Shown: positions 4,859 to 5,658 of the stretch, in pieces
Layout of the letters: every line of letters starts with the position of its first letter
How positions within the stretch are numbered: position 1 is the stretch's first letter
From: Alistipes sp.
GTDB lineage: Bacteria; Bacteroidota; Bacteroidia; Bacteroidales; Rikenellaceae
Reading direction: 5' to 3'
NCBI GenBank assembly: GCA_017628595.1
Contig: JAGBYV010000086.1
Location: 1-5,658 of the forward strand
DNA length: 5,658 nucleotides
Notes under the pieces: model-generated
What the model was told of the DNA's origin: nothing
The model's input: the letters and a program-made list of their open reading frames with translations, nothing else
Databases searched by the model: none
Made by a program: the position numbers and the translations under genes

Positions 4859-5658
4859 ATGTTCAAAGGACATCCTAAAGGTTTGTTTGCCCTGGCATTG
4901 GCCAACACGGGTGAGCGCTTCGGCTACTACACAATGGTGGCTGTATTCGCTCTCTTCCTGCGTGCTAACTTCGGCCTCGATGCTGGTCTGGCAGGCACAA
5001 TCTACTCTACGTTCCTCGGCTTGGTATATTTCATGCCGTTGATCGGTGGTATCTTGGCCGACAAGTTCGGTTTCGGCCGTATGGTAACAATCGGTATTAC
5101 CATTATGTTTGCAGGTTATCTGCTGCTCTCTGTGCCCCTGGGTGGCGACACTCTGGCTATGGTTGCAATGCTCGGCGCATTGGTTCTCATCAGCGTTGGT
5201 ACAGGTCTTTTCAAGGGTAACTTGCAGGTAATGGTGGGTAATCTGTACGACGATCCCAAGTACGCCGACAAGCGTGACTCTGCATTCTCGCTCTTCTACA
5301 TGGCAATCAACATTGGTGCCTTGTTTGCACCTACCGCAGCCGTAGAGATCAAGGAGTGGGCTGAGACATCGCTCGGTTACTCGTCTAACGACGCTTACCA
5401 CTTCTCATTTGCCGTGGCTTGTGCTTCGCTTATCGTTTCAATGGCTATCTACTACATCTTCCGTCCTACGTTCCGTCACGTTGAGGGTGGCGTACGCAAG
5501 GCTGGCGTAGTGAACACCGAGGAGGAGCTCTCACCCGCTGAGACTAAGGCTCGCGTAGTGGCTCTGTGCCTGGTATTTGCCGTTGTAATCTTCTTCTGGA
5601 TGGCATTCCACCAGAACGGTTTGGCACTTACATACTTCGCTGACGAGTTCACCGCAAA
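4859..5658 (+). CDS. POT/PTR2-family proton-dependent oligopeptide transporter, N-terminal part (runs off the window)
   Basis: I translated this frame by hand: 266 codons with no stop, continuing past the right edge. POT proteins import di- and tripeptides across the inner membrane using the proton gradient, and are usually about 500 residues with 12-14 helices, so roughly half is present. NTGERFGYY (16-24) is the helix-1 ExxER region, with Asn at the first Glu position. LADKFGFGRM (66-75) is the MFS loop 2-3 motif. GTGLFKGNLQVMVGNLY (114-130) carries the helix-4 lysine (K119). FYMAINIGA (146-154) is the PTR2 signature. A charged cytoplasmic stretch (about 202-231) separates the first six helices from the next. 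FFWMAFHQNG (245-254) is the conserved helix-7 region. The ATG is preceded by an A/T-rich leader with no Shine-Dalgarno motif. It is divergent from the branching-enzyme gene. Confidence 0.93.
   Translation, partial: MFKGHPKGLFALALANTGERFGYYTMVAVFALFLRANFGLDAGLAGTIYSTFLGLVYFMPLIGGILADKFGFGRMVTIGITIMFAGYLLLSVPLGGDTLAMVAMLGALVLISVGTGLFKGNLQVMVGNLYDDPKYADKRDSAFSLFYMAINIGALFAPTAAVEIKEWAETSLGYSSNDAYHFSFAVACASLIVSMAIYYIFRPTFRHVEGGVRKAGVVNTEEELSPAETKARVVALCLVFAVVIFFWMAFHQNGLALTYFADEFTA

Noticed and set aside
4835..5401. Minus-strand 188-residue open frame opposite the transporter
   Set aside because: The plus strand encodes a clear POT protein throughout. The antisense product is Cys/Glu/His-rich with no family features.

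Overview
The window looks like a chromosomal segment from a member of the Bacteroidales, most likely Alistipes or a close relative; the genus is my inference. Three start-proximal sites match the Bacteroidota -7 box TAnnTTTG. The regions before start codons are A/T-rich and lack Shine-Dalgarno motifs. The branching enzyme is of the eukaryote-like GH13_8 type, and the peptide transporter has an N-terminus I associate with this phylum. No mobile-element, phage, tRNA or rRNA gene is visible.

Layout. Bases 1-380 hold no gene. They contain copy A of a 134-bp structured repeat (32-165), an array of GTTACAG units folding back on inverted TGTAAC units (208-290), an intrinsic terminator (310-341) and a promoter (-7 box 344-351). 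I see nothing assignable in 1-31 or 166-207. Bases 381-2343 are a two-gene plus-strand unit: a classical short-chain dehydrogenase/reductase, then after 19 nt a polytopic membrane protein of the DUF5009 / heparan-alpha-glucosaminide N-acetyltransferase-like family. Bases 2344-2716 are intergenic. They hold a small ATTACAG/CTGTAAT hairpin, copy B of the 134-bp repeat in opposite orientation (2434-2567), a 9-bp hairpin, a lone GTTACA/TGTAAC pair and a bidirectional terminator. Bases 2717-4753 (minus) encode a complete 1,4-alpha-glucan branching enzyme. Bases 4754-4858 are a compact divergent promoter region. From 4859 to the window end is the first 266 codons of a proton-dependent oligopeptide (POT/PTR2) transporter, open at the right edge.

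How the parts relate. Branching enzyme and transporter are transcribed away from each other from -7 boxes that form a near-perfect dyad only 13 bp apart, so their promoters probably compete. The reductase and membrane acyltransferase-like protein are probably co-transcribed, but no shared substrate can be read from the sequence. The most unusual content is non-coding: two inverted, about 95% identical, foldable repeats bracket the two-gene unit, and GTTACAG/CTGTAAC-type hairpin motifs occur in both gaps flanking it. I find no clear new multi-gene system; the repeat architecture is what deserves follow-up.
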